Source of the DNA: Polyangia bacterium
Lineage (GTDB): Bacteria > Myxococcota_A > Polyangia > Polyangiales > Polyangiaceae
NCBI GenBank assembly: GCA_030433055.1
Contig: JAUILJ010000142.1
Span: 1-12,383, forward strand
Length of the DNA: 12,383 nucleotides
Direction of reading: 5' to 3'
Positions within the stretch are counted from its first letter, which is position 1, and every line of letters starts with the position of its first letter. Under the pieces are notes generated by a model. That model was not told the DNA's origin. It ran no database searches and saw only the letters and a program-made list of their open reading frames with translations. Both the position numbers and the translations under genes were made by a program. Shown here piece by piece: positions 1 to 7,058 of this stretch.

Positions 1-195
1 CGTGCCGATGCACGCCGGGTAGGCGTTGATCACCATCGGGACTCGCCCATCGAATCCCTGGAGCACCTGGGGATAACGGTTCGCGAACAGGGCCATCAGG
101 TTTCCGCCGGGTCGAATCGTGCGGAAGCCATAGGGGCCTCGGTCGTGGCTGCCAGATGAGTAAGAGAGAATGTCGCCGGGCTTGAGATCCACCAT
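1..195 (-). CDS. Partial hypothetical protein, N-terminus only (runs off left edge)
   Basis: I do not recognise this protein. An open frame of 65 codons reads leftward from an ATG at 195-193 to the window edge without a stop. The start is chosen because a GAAGG ribosome-binding-like stretch lies about 5 nt before it. The frame stays open further upstream, so a longer N-terminus cannot be excluded. The visible peptide begins MVDLKPGDILSYSSGSHDRG and contains PYGFRTIRPGGN and RVPMVINAYPACIG; there is no signal peptide at this start. About three quarters of its third codon positions are G or C, better than the competing plus-strand frame over the same bases, which supports the minus strand. The missing C-terminal part would be needed to name it. 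Confidence 0.45.
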   Translation of the reverse strand, partial: MVDLKPGDILSYSSGSHDRGPYGFRTIRPGGNLMALFANRYPQVLQGFDGRVPMVINAYPACIGT

Positions 196-473
196 CGAGG
201 CCTTCGGGGTTAGCTGAGAATTCTGCACCGAAGTTCCGTTGCGCGTCCAGTGGAGGTCCGGAAAGCGACATCGCGGGTGCTGCCTCGTTGAGCTGTGGGT
301 GTGAGCTGTGGGTGTGAGCAGTGTCGATTTGCAGTGTCGAACTCGCGCTGTCGAATTTGTGTTGGGCGCAACGAATGCCGAACCGTGTGCGCAGTGCGCG
401 ATGTTAGAGTCGCCGCTTGTGTCGAGCTCTGGCCATTCACAGCGCCGGAGTGACCAACGGCTGGAGGACCACG
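196..473. other. Intergenic region between the left-edge gene and the GNAT gene
   Basis: No credible gene is seen in these 278 bp. Open frames on both strands have no ribosome-binding site and give arginine- and serine-rich peptides typical of shadows. It should contain the promoters of two divergently transcribed genes, but I find no clear -35/-10 pair. Its one visible structure is a cluster of imperfect short repeats around 290-354, listed separately. Confidence 0.5.
290..354. repeat. Imperfect 13-14 bp tandem repeat cluster
   Basis: The 13-mer GAGCTGTGGGTGT occurs twice in a row at 290-302 and 303-315. It runs directly into three TGTCGA copies, at 322-327, 335-340 and 349-354, spaced 13 and 14 bp. 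A further TGTCGA lies at 420-425. The spacing of the parts is close to one period throughout, so it may be one decaying minisatellite. It lies between two divergent genes; a regulatory role is possible but nothing shows one. Confidence 0.55.
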
Positions 474-986
474 ATGGAGTTCAGGGCGCGGCAGGGCACC
501 GTGGAAGATACCGATCGCATCGTCGACATTTGGATGCGCGGCATCGAGAACAGCCTGGGCACTTCGCCGCCGGAGGGGCACGACTACCGCGCCTACTTTG
601 GTGAACGGCTTGCCAACCAAGACGACATCTTCCGCTTCACCGTGGTGGAGAATGACGCGGGCGACGTGATGGGTTGGATGAGCCTCTCACCGTTCCGCAG
701 CAATCCTGCGGTCAAGGGCATCATGGCGGAGCTCAGCGCCTATGTGGAGCCGAACAAGATGGCCAGCGGCGTGACCGGCTTCGGCCTCGATCACGTGATG
801 CGTGCGGCAGATGCGTCTGCCCTGCAGTACATCATCGCGTTCTGTCTGCAGACGAACACCGGCGCCCTCAAGCTGGTGTACCGCTATGGCTTCAAGGAGC
901 TGGGCCTGTATCCCGTGAGTCCGAAGGCGCCGGATGCCACGCCGCTGGTCTACTTGGTGCGCTCCTGCGCGTACCGCGAGGAATAG
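474..986 (+). CDS. GNAT-family N-acetyltransferase
   Basis: A 170-aa protein of the usual length for a single-domain GCN5-related acetyltransferase, which transfers an acetyl group from acetyl-CoA to an amine; its substrate cannot be told from sequence. The fold order is visible: N-terminal beta-alpha (residues 3-28), the central strand VMGWMSLSPF (65-74), motif A around AELSAYVEPNKMASGVTGFG (85-104), and motif B N128-T-G-A-L-K-L-V-Y-R-Y-G-F, whose asparagine and Y-x-x-x-G-F pattern are typical. The acetyl-CoA loop is degenerate: G99 is present, but the expected Q/R and final G/A positions are M96 and T101. The start is set by GGAGG at 463-467, 6 nt before the ATG; the frame is open to 417 but that extension lacks a site. 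It is monocistronic and ends 39 nt from a convergent gene. Confidence 0.8.
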   Translation: MEFRARQGTVEDTDRIVDIWMRGIENSLGTSPPEGHDYRAYFGERLANQDDIFRFTVVENDAGDVMGWMSLSPFRSNPAVKGIMAELSAYVEPNKMASGVTGFGLDHVMRAADASALQYIIAFCLQTNTGALKLVYRYGFKELGLYPVSPKAPDATPLVYLVRSCAYREE

Positions 987-1025
987 CCCGGAGCCACCTG
1001 GGGCGGCGCAGGCGCACGGGCTGGC

Positions 1026-1931
1026 CTACTGGTTTGGCTCGAAGCGCAGCGTCGTCAGCGTGTTGGGTCGGATGATCAAGCGATCGACCACGGTGAGCAG
1101 GTTTTGCGCCTCGGGCCGCCAGTAAGCGCGGACTTCGAGCGCGTTGCCTGGCTTGATGTTCAAGAAGCCCCCGAGCGCGATTTCGCCGGGTTGCGTCGTG
1201 GAGACCTCGCCGCTCGGCCCGCCACCGAAGAAGTAGAACTCGCGAGAGGCGCCATCGAGGTAGTCGCACTGGTTCGGAATGGCGAGGCGGATGTTGGGCG
1301 CGGTCTTGTCGGCGCAGTCCACGCTCTCCACCGCCAGCCAGCCGCGATCGTCGCGCTGCTCTGCGCCCACGGTGTCCAGGAACACGGTCTTGAAGTGTCC
1401 CTTGCTCAGCATCGAGAGCGGAAACGAACGGTCCTTGATCACCGGTCGGCTGAAGTACTGCAGGTAGTCGAGCCACGGATCGTCGGGGTTGTCGGGGCCG
1501 GTGATCTGCAAGTAGCCCTGATACCCCGTCAGGCCGCGGTTGGTGCGCGTGTTGACGGTGAGCTTGGCCACGCCGTCGGCGCCGGTGACTACCTCGTCTT
1601 GTGGTGTGTCACAGCCGAAGTCGCTGCGGCTGGGGCAGGCCTTCACGGTGACGCCCGCGAGCGCCTCGTTGGTCACCAGTACGGCGACGTTCAGCGTGAT
1701 CTCGACGGTCTCCGATTCCGCCAGCTCGCTCGGCAGGGCGCCGATGCACACGAAGTTCTCGTTGGTGCCCTCGCTACGTGGCCCTTCCCCCTGACCGTTG
1801 CCTCCGTCGTAGGCGTAGTCGCCGGCCTTGCACGAGGCGGCGACCTCGGTGTCTTCGATGCCCAGCACGTTGGCGCAGGCGGTCAGCAGGAGCAGAGTGG
1901 ATGCGAGAATGCTTTTCCGTAAGGTAATCAT
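1026..1931 (-). CDS. Putative secreted lipoprotein with Ig/carboxypeptidase-regulatory-like region
   Basis: A 301-aa exported protein. Residues 1-19 form a lipoprotein signal: charged MITLRK, a hydrophobic stretch, then the lipobox L-T-A-C with Cys19 as the likely lipidated residue. It should therefore be anchored in the envelope, probably the outer membrane. Residues about 75-145 have alternating strands, including V-T-N-E-A-L-A-G-V-T-V and G-A-D-G-V-A-K-L-T-V, which resemble the carboxypeptidase-regulatory or Ig-like beta-sandwich of surface proteins. Six further cysteines (34, 62, 99, 107, 206, 222) suggest disulfides in the exported domain. No catalytic motif is seen. Its ATG overlaps the stop codon of the upstream TPR gene (TGATG), so the two are almost certainly translated together and may act together. 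Similar lipoproteins are abundant and uncharacterised in myxobacteria; that comparison is from general knowledge. Confidence 0.75.
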   Translation of the reverse strand: MITLRKSILASTLLLLTACANVLGIEDTEVAASCKAGDYAYDGGNGQGEGPRSEGTNENFVCIGALPSELAESETVEITLNVAVLVTNEALAGVTVKACPSRSDFGCDTPQDEVVTGADGVAKLTVNTRTNRGLTGYQGYLQITGPDNPDDPWLDYLQYFSRPVIKDRSFPLSMLSKGHFKTVFLDTVGAEQRDDRGWLAVESVDCADKTAPNIRLAIPNQCDYLDGASREFYFFGGGPSGEVSTTQPGEIALGGFLNIKPGNALEVRAYWRPEAQNLLTVVDRLIIRPNTLTTLRFEPNQ

Positions 1932-2968
1932 CAGAAGTTGCCTCCCAGCCAGACGCCGGTCGCTCGTGGGCCGACCGCTGGGGAGACCTGGAGCTTGCCC
2001 GTTGCCGGGCGCTCTTTCTTGCTAGGGGCGGTGAGGATCATGATCAAGCCGACGGCGCTCAGCACGCCGCCGCCAGCGAAAAACAAGGTGGAGAGGTTGG
2101 CCTGGCTCTTGGCGTCCTCGGCGAGCGTTTGGCGGTCCTGGGTTGGGCACACACCGTCCTGGCAGTCGGCGTCTTCCCATTTGTTCTTCGCGCTCAGTCC
2201 GAACACTCCGCCCACGGCGAGGCCGACGACGCCGGCACCAGCGAGAATGATTCCGGCGGTCATTTGGCCTGAGCCGTCGCTGCCCTCGTCCACCGGACCG
2301 GGCCGCTCAGCGGGCGGGGTGTTGGCAGGCGTGGGTGTGACGACTGGCGCCTCGACGGGCTTCTCGACGGGTGCGTCCTCGAGCTCGGGCACCTCGATCA
2401 AGATTGGCTCGCCGGTGCCTTCGCTGGGGATGTCGAAGGCCTTGGCCCATTCTTTCTTGCCGGGAGCGTTCACGCTGAGCAGGTGCGGACCTGGATCGAT
2501 CGGGACCGGGGTGTTCCAGGTGGCGGTGTAGACCACGGAGCCGTCTTGTTTGATCTCGAGGCCATCGACTCGGGCTTTGCCCTTCACCACGATGTTGACT
2601 CGCACCAGCCGCCCTTCGAGCGCCGTCGCGCGCTCCTGGGCAACCGTCGCGCGATCCGTCTGCCCAGAGCGACGCGCCAACGTCGCGGCCTCCAGGAACT
2701 CGGCCCACGCGCTCGCGGTCAGTCCCTGCTGCTCGTGACAATCCGCCAGGTTGAGCAGCGTCCCCAGCGCGGGATCGAGCTTGTTGCTCGCCGCGAACTT
2801 GGGACACGCCTCCTCGTAGTTCTCCGCCTCCTTGAGCTTCTTGGCTTGTTGGAACAGCGCTTCGGCGGTCGCGCGGTCCTGTGCAGAGGTTTGAGCCTGC
2901 GCCAAGGGCGCAAAGCTCGAAGCAAGCAAGGTCGTGATGACCAACCACGTCGGGCGAACAGGGCGCAT
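1931..2968 (-). CDS. Exported TPR protein with PEGA-like domain and two C-terminal membrane helices
   Basis: A 345-aa envelope protein of a type common in myxobacteria. Residues 1-25 are a signal peptide ending A-Q-A. Residues about 33-118 are helical TPR-like repeats (A-E-A-L-F-Q-Q-A-K-K-L, Y-E-E-A-C-P-K-F-A-A-S, L-L-N-L-A-D-C-H). A beta-rich PEGA-like domain follows (121-193; G-L-E-I-K-Q-D-G, D-P-G-P-H-L-L-S-V), then a proline-rich linker (194-228). Two hydrophobic helices lie at about 237-259 and 294-314, with a short loop containing C269 and C274 between them. The function is unknown; the layout suggests a membrane-tethered scaffold for protein or peptidoglycan contacts. The ATG at 2968 is chosen because the signal peptide starts there; the frame is open to 3151, but that extension (61 residues) has no signal-like sequence. 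Its stop overlaps the start of the lipoprotein gene. Confidence 0.78.
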   Translation of the reverse strand: MRPVRPTWLVITTLLASSFAPLAQAQTSAQDRATAEALFQQAKKLKEAENYEEACPKFAASNKLDPALGTLLNLADCHEQQGLTASAWAEFLEAATLARRSGQTDRATVAQERATALEGRLVRVNIVVKGKARVDGLEIKQDGSVVYTATWNTPVPIDPGPHLLSVNAPGKKEWAKAFDIPSEGTGEPILIEVPELEDAPVEKPVEAPVVTPTPANTPPAERPGPVDEGSDGSGQMTAGIILAGAGVVGLAVGGVFGLSAKNKWEDADCQDGVCPTQDRQTLAEDAKSQANLSTLFFAGGGVLSAVGLIMILTAPSKKERPATGKLQVSPAVGPRATGVWLGGNF

Positions 2969-2977
2969 GTTGTCGCC

Positions 2978-2983
2978 AGTATA
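2978..2983 (-). promoter_or_regulatory. Candidate -10 element for the TPR gene
   Basis: On the minus strand this reads TATACT, 5 of 6 matches to the sigma-70 -10 consensus, ending 9 nt before the ATG at 2968. No good -35 hexamer lies at the normal distance. If it is used, transcription would start within a few bases of the start codon, giving a nearly leaderless message. This fits the lack of a clear Shine-Dalgarno sequence there. Confidence 0.3.
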
Positions 2984-3188
2984 TTCAGGTCCTTTGCCCG
3001 CCGCCCAGCATGTGGGCAGCTTTCTCGAACGCGCGCGAGCTGTCGTTTGTCCGACTTCCGGGCTGAACACCTGAGGAGTGACTGGCGCAGCTGCGCACCG
3101 CAGAACCAGAACAAGCACGGTGCCCTCCCGCGTGTGCGACCTTTCGCCCACCGCTCCCGCCTCTGGAGTTTCTTGCTAAGCACGCCAG

Positions 3189-3983
3189 GTGACTTTGCTG
3201 AGTCTGGGTCCGGTGAGTGCGCGCATGGGAGCACCCGCGGTCGCGGAGGCGGAGCGGCGCTCGAGCGACTGGGTGAATGGGCAGATCCTCGAGAGTCAGC
3301 AGGTCGGCGTGCTGGCGCTCCCGGATTCGACTCAGCGCCAGCACGTCGCTGACGGCTGGCTGAGGGTCGGCTTGAGGTTGCATCGAGGCGTGGTCGACGG
3401 ATCCCGGCTGACCCTCGAGCTGATGGCCGTCGGAGCCCCGGCAGAGCTGCTCGATCGCGCCGAGGCGTGCTGCAGCGAGCTGACCGATGTGGCCGCGATC
3501 GCGTTCGCCGTGGCGTCTGCCTATGCCGGGACGGCGCTGGCGCCTGGCGGACTTTCGGCGAGTGAGCCCCTGCGGGTGGACCCCGCCGCGCTAGTCCTCG
3601 GGCTGTTTCATGAAGGATTTTTCGGGGGAGAGATCGCGTTGCGTGTTCACGGCGCGTGGCGTGAAGCCGACCTGAGGCCCGAGATCGCCCAGGCACTGCA
3701 ACCAATTTTTATTGCCGCGCGGAATTCTACGGAGCTGGCTCGCGGCGCCGTGGAGTGGCTCTTGAGCGGCGCCGGGGCCACTGCCATCGCAGAGCTCGAG
3801 CGCGCCAGGCCGCAGCAGCTCAGCTTCGAAGGCCTCCCGTTGCTGTCACCAGGTGCGAGCGACCCACACCTCCAGCGCCGCGGCCTCCTCGCGCCGGAGT
3901 GGCTCGCCACGCTCGGCGAGCGGTGCCTGCATCACGAGCTGCCGCAGCTGCGCTCCCGGCTCCTGCGGCGGGTGACCCACTGA
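3189..3983 (+). CDS. Uncharacterised protein coupled to a HAD gene
   Basis: A 264-aa protein that I do not recognise. It has no signal peptide, no membrane helix and no known motif. It is rich in leucine and alanine with long amphipathic segments, for example P-A-E-L-L-D-R-A-E-A-C-C-S-E-L (about 83-97) and a more hydrophobic A-A-I-A-F-A-V-A-S-A-Y-A (about 101-112), so a mainly alpha-helical soluble protein is likely. The start is uncertain: the GTG at 3189 opens the frame, an in-frame ATG lies at 3225, and neither has a strong ribosome-binding site. Third-position G/C preference supports real coding. Its TGA overlaps the ATG of the following HAD gene (TGATG at 3981-3985), which implies translational coupling and a linked role with the HAD enzyme and perhaps the DsbA-like gene behind it. 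Confidence 0.68.
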   Translation: MTLLSLGPVSARMGAPAVAEAERRSSDWVNGQILESQQVGVLALPDSTQRQHVADGWLRVGLRLHRGVVDGSRLTLELMAVGAPAELLDRAEACCSELTDVAAIAFAVASAYAGTALAPGGLSASEPLRVDPAALVLGLFHEGFFGGEIALRVHGAWREADLRPEIAQALQPIFIAARNSTELARGAVEWLLSGAGATAIAELERARPQQLSFEGLPLLSPGASDPHLQRRGLLAPEWLATLGERCLHHELPQLRSRLLRRVTH

Positions 3984-4645
3984 TGAGCTACCAGGCGCTC
4001 TTCTTCGACAACGATGGTGTGCTCGTGGACACCGAAGGCTTGTACTTCGAAGCGTCACGCAGCGTGCTGGCGGAGCTAGGCATCGAGCTGAGCCATGAGA
4101 CCCATCTCGACATCAGCTTGCGTCAAGGCAAGAGCGTCTTCGAGCTAGCGCTGGCGGCAGGCATCGAAGAGGCTGCGCTGCCTGCGCTGCGAGCCAAGCG
4201 CGACGCGCGCTATTCCCAGTTGCTCGCCCGTGGTGTGGCTCCGATCGACGGGGTGCTGGAGGCGCTGGGCGCGCTGCGCCAGCGTCATCAGCGCGCGGGC
4301 CGCCGCATGGCCGTCGTCACCAGCTGCTTGCCGGAGCACTTCTGGCGCATTCACCAGGATCGAAGCGTGATCGACTTCTTCGACCTGGTGTGGACGCCTG
4401 ATCGCTATGGCCCCCACAAGCCGCATCCGGAACCGTACCTGACCGCCGCGGCCGAGCTCGGGATAGCGCCTGCGAACGGCGTCGCGATTGAAGACTCGCC
4501 TCGCGGGGTTGCTTCCGCGCGGAGTGCAGGAATGTACGTGATAGGGATGCGCTCGGAGTTCGCCGGTGAGGCTGTGGACCTGAGCGCTGCTGACGTGGTG
4601 CTAAATCACATCGGTGAGCTGGTCGCTCACCTCGAACGGTTCTAG
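3983..4645 (+). CDS. HAD-superfamily hydrolase, beta-phosphoglucomutase/phosphatase-like
   Basis: A 220-aa soluble protein with all four HAD motifs in order. Motif I is F-F-D9-N-D11-G-V-L-V-D-T-E (Asp9 nucleophile, Asp11 acid/base), motif II is V-V-T113-S, motif III is Lys146 in G-P-H-K-P-H-P-E-P-Y, and motif IV is E170-D171-S-P-R-G. The helical cap inserted after motif I (about residues 16-85) marks subfamily IA, which includes beta-phosphoglucomutase, phosphoglycolate phosphatase and small sugar-phosphate phosphatases. The substrate cannot be told. The D-N-D-G form of motif I is a common variant. It is translationally coupled to the unknown gene before it, and only 9 nt separate its stop from the DsbA-like gene, so the three are probably one operon. 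Confidence 0.88.
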   Translation: MSYQALFFDNDGVLVDTEGLYFEASRSVLAELGIELSHETHLDISLRQGKSVFELALAAGIEEAALPALRAKRDARYSQLLARGVAPIDGVLEALGALRQRHQRAGRRMAVVTSCLPEHFWRIHQDRSVIDFFDLVWTPDRYGPHKPHPEPYLTAAAELGIAPANGVAIEDSPRGVASARSAGMYVIGMRSEFAGEAVDLSAADVVLNHIGELVAHLERF

Positions 4646-4654
4646 GTCTAAGCA

Positions 4655-5284
4655 ATGCTGCGAATCGACGCCTTCAGCGACGTGGTCTGTCCGTGGTGCT
4701 TCATCGGTAAGAGGAAGCTCGAGCTGGCTCTCGAGCAGCGCCCGGATCTGGAAGTCGAGCTGAACTTCCAGCCCTTTCTGCTGCACCCACACCTGCGTCC
4801 GGAGGGTGAGGACTTTGCGGTGTTCGTGATGCAGAAGTTCGGCACCCAGCCGGACAAGCTGTTTCAGCGCGTGCTCAAGGTGGCCAGCGACGTCGGCCTC
4901 GAGTTTCGGCCCGAGCTGATCCAGCGCATGCCCGACACCACCGCGGCCCACTGCATGATCAGCTGGGCGTCACCACCGCAGAAGGCGCCGCTGGTGATGG
5001 CGCTGTTCCGGGCCTACTTCTGCGAAGGGCAGGACGTGGGCGATCCCGGGGTGCTCGCCGGCATTGGTGAGGCCTTCGGTCTCGACCGCGACCAGTCCCT
5101 CGAGCGCTTCTCCGCGGGCGTCGGAAGGGAGGCGATCCGCGAGCAGGCAGCCGAAGCGGCGGACCGTGGCATCACCGGGGTGCCCTTCTTCCTGATCAAC
5201 GGGCGCTGGCCGGTGCCCGGAGCTCAGGAGCCAGAGACGCTGCTCAGGGTCCTGGACAAAGCCCAAGCTGCGCTCGCCTCCTGA
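4655..5284 (+). CDS. DsbA-family (FrnE-like) thiol oxidoreductase
   Basis: A 209-aa thioredoxin-fold protein of the FrnE/2-hydroxychromene-2-carboxylate isomerase-like branch of the DsbA family. The active-site C12-P-W-C15 follows the first strand (D-A-F-S-D-V-V). A helical insert fills about residues 60-165, and the cis-proline loop is G-I-T-G-V-P177-F-F-L-I-N-G. The redox CxxC argues for disulfide chemistry and against the isomerase, which usually lacks the second cysteine. There is no signal peptide, so it should work in the cytoplasm, as FrnE proteins do in oxidative-stress tolerance in other bacteria (family knowledge). It is the last gene of the plus-strand run; its weak ribosome-binding site (AGG) lies in the 9-nt gap after the HAD stop. 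Confidence 0.88.
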   Translation: MLRIDAFSDVVCPWCFIGKRKLELALEQRPDLEVELNFQPFLLHPHLRPEGEDFAVFVMQKFGTQPDKLFQRVLKVASDVGLEFRPELIQRMPDTTAAHCMISWASPPQKAPLVMALFRAYFCEGQDVGDPGVLAGIGEAFGLDRDQSLERFSAGVGREAIREQAAEAADRGITGVPFFLINGRWPVPGAQEPETLLRVLDKAQAALAS

Positions 5285-5570
5285 GGCCCCTGGCTCATTT
5301 TATTTCCACATGGATTCGTTTCGGGGCAAAAAGCTCAGCAACCCCGGGCCCGGCGGATCCCCTCACCCACGCGGACCCGGGGGCGCGTATCGGCGACCGT
5401 TGCCGGTCGTCGGTCGCGCGTGCTGATGAGACGATCCACGCAGTTCCGGGAGCGACGCTGTAACCACCCAGCGGCATAGAGATCGGATTCTGGACTCGGA
5501 TCGTGCACGTCGAGTCCTGTGACGCTCCCACGGCGGAAGTTTCGGGTAGGTTGCGCGGCCGTCTCGGTTG
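5285..5570. other. Convergent intergenic region with inverted repeats
   Basis: A gap of 286 bp between two converging genes; no gene is supported. Short open frames here lack ribosome-binding sites and have unnatural composition. It holds two inverted repeats: a small perfect hairpin at 5394-5409 (CGACCG-TTGC-CGGTCG) and the larger one at 5492-5517. Neither is followed by a clear T-run. The T-rich patch just after the DsbA-like stop (about 5298-5306) has no strong stem in front of it. Confidence 0.5.
5492..5517. terminator. Inverted repeat, candidate bidirectional transcription stop
   Basis: The arms GGACTCG (5492-5498) and CGAGTCC (5511-5517) are perfectly complementary, and the 12 bases between them contain the self-complementary CGTGCACG (5502-5509). 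The whole 26 bp is therefore nearly palindromic, with a small bulge. Its position between converging dsbA-like and pap genes fits termination from both sides. There is no T-tract, so an intrinsic terminator is not certain; a protein-binding site is the alternative. Confidence 0.35.
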
Positions 5571-7046
5571 CTATTTGCCGAGCCGCGCCTCGATCGCGTC
5601 ACACACCGTCTTCAAGACCTGAATGCGTGCCCACTGTTTGCTCTCGGCGCTCACCAGGGTCCACGGCGCGTGCTCCGTACTGGTTTGGCTCACCATGTCA
5701 TCGGCGGCCGATTCGTACAGGTTCCACTTCTCGCGGTTCCGGTAGTCTTCCGGTCCGATCTTGTGCTGCTTGTACGGGATCTCCTCGCGCTCCTTGAAGC
5801 GCCGAAGCTGTTCCTCCGGGCTCAGGTGCAGCCAGAACTTCACGAGCACGGTTCCGGATTCCACCAGCTGCTCCTCGAAGTCGTTGATCTCGGCGTACGC
5901 GCGGCGCCACTCAGCCCGCGCCGCGAAGCCCTCGACGCGCTCGACGAGCACCCGTCCGTACCAGCTGCGGTCGTAGATTGTGAAGCGCCCAGGCCGAGGA
6001 ATGTGGCGCCAGAAGCGCCAGAGGTAGTGATGCGCCCGCTCCTCTTGAGTCGGCGCCGCGATGGGGATCACGCGAAACTGCCGGGCGTCCAGGGCCCGGA
6101 TCATGCGTCGGATCGCGCCGCCTTTCCCCGCGGCGTCCCACCCCTCGAACACGATGACGATGGAGACGCCCTTCTTCCGCACCTTCCGGCTGAGCTTGTT
6201 CAGCCGACCTTGCAGGCGCTCGAGCTCGTGGTCGTAGTCCGCCTTCTCGATGTCCTTGGAGAGGTCGACTCGATCCAGGATCGTCAGCGGATCAGCGACG
6301 TTGGGGTCCGGTGGCGCCGACTTCGTACGTTCGGCGTGGGTCGCGAGGTGCTCCTGGATGCGTTCCAGGATGTGCTCGCCAAGCGTTACCGCGCGGTAAC
6401 GTGCGTCGGTGCCTTCGATGATGGTCCACGGGCTCTGTCCGCTGCTCGTGTCGCGCAGCGCGCGCTCGCTGACGATACGGAACTCGTCGTAGTGTTTGAA
6501 GTGCTTCCAGTCTTGCTTGGAGACGCGCCAGGACGTCTCCTTGTTGCTCTCCAGCTTCTTCAGGCGCCGCTTCTGTTCCCTCTTGCTGAGGTGGAACCAG
6601 AGCTTGATGATCAGCGCCCCGTCGTCCGCCAGCATGCGCTCGAAGTTGCGCACATGCGCGAGCTGCTTCGCCAGGTCCTCGTCGTTTGCGTCGCCGATGA
6701 CGCGCGAGATGATCGGCTGCGTGTACCAGTTGCCGATGTAGATCCCGATCGTTCCCCGCTGGGGCGTCTTCATCCAGTAGCGCCAGTAGCGCGGGCGCTC
6801 TGCTTCGTCTTGGGACGGCGCATCGAAGGCGTGAGTCTCGAGATAGCGCGCGTCGAACCACTCGTTGAGCAGGTTCGCGCTCTCGCCCTTGCCCGCTCCA
6901 TCGACTCCGTTGAGCAGGATGAGCACGGGGAAGGGGGCGTCCGCCAGCTGGCGCTGGATGGTGAGTAGCTCCTCCCTGAGGCGGGGCACGCGTTCGTTGT
7001 ATTCATCCTTGGTGAGTGCGTGCCCGAGCTCAGCTGTTTCGAACAT
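5571..7046 (-). CDS. pap: Polyphosphate:AMP phosphotransferase (two-domain PPK2, class II)
   Basis: A 491-aa protein made of two fused PPK2 kinase domains, the layout and length of polyphosphate:AMP phosphotransferase, which phosphorylates AMP to ADP with polyphosphate. N-terminal domain (about 10-240): Walker A G47-V-D-G-A-G-K53-G, lid-type R-Y-W-R-Y-W. C-terminal domain (about 265-491): Walker A G302-W-D-A-A-G-K308-G, Walker B-type I-Y-D359-R-S-W-Y-G-R, lid Y-L-W-R-F-W. At the matching N-terminal place the sequence is I-Y-I-G-N-W-Y, lacking the Asp and Arg, so only the C-terminal half should be catalytic, as known for this class. It starts 12 nt after the stop of the MarR gene and has no obvious ribosome-binding site, which suggests coupling to it. 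With the MarR operator upstream, its expression is likely signal-controlled. Confidence 0.93.
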   Translation of the reverse strand: MFETAELGHALTKDEYNERVPRLREELLTIQRQLADAPFPVLILLNGVDGAGKGESANLLNEWFDARYLETHAFDAPSQDEAERPRYWRYWMKTPQRGTIGIYIGNWYTQPIISRVIGDANDEDLAKQLAHVRNFERMLADDGALIIKLWFHLSKREQKRRLKKLESNKETSWRVSKQDWKHFKHYDEFRIVSERALRDTSSGQSPWTIIEGTDARYRAVTLGEHILERIQEHLATHAERTKSAPPDPNVADPLTILDRVDLSKDIEKADYDHELERLQGRLNKLSRKVRKKGVSIVIVFEGWDAAGKGGAIRRMIRALDARQFRVIPIAAPTQEERAHHYLWRFWRHIPRPGRFTIYDRSWYGRVLVERVEGFAARAEWRRAYAEINDFEEQLVESGTVLVKFWLHLSPEEQLRRFKEREEIPYKQHKIGPEDYRNREKWNLYESAADDMVSQTSTEHAPWTLVSAESKQWARIQVLKTVCDAIEARLGK

Positions 7047-7058
7047 GGCATCAAGCTA

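Noticed and set aside
2969..3151. N-terminal extension of the TPR protein to an upstream start
   Set aside because: The 61 added residues would bury the signal peptide that begins at 2968 and do not look like coding sequence.
2719..3705. A 328-codon minus-strand open frame over the start of the TPR gene and the unknown gene
   Set aside because: The product is extremely Arg/Ser/Pro-rich, overlaps two better-supported genes in other frames and lacks a ribosome-binding site.
5394..5409. Perfect 6-bp hairpin as an intrinsic terminator
   Set aside because: It has no T-tract on either side, and such short GC stems are common in this composition. It is kept only as a note in the intergenic entry.
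5470..5530. A possible tRNA-like arm (CGAGTCC at 5511-5517)
   Set aside because: No acceptor stem, anticodon arm or 7-base T-loop can be built around it; the pairing is with the upstream GGACTCG instead.
5568..6968. A 466-codon plus-strand open frame opposite pap
   Set aside because: It is fully antisense to the clear polyphosphate:AMP phosphotransferase, has a Val/Leu/Arg-rich composition produced by the opposite strand, and shows no domain.
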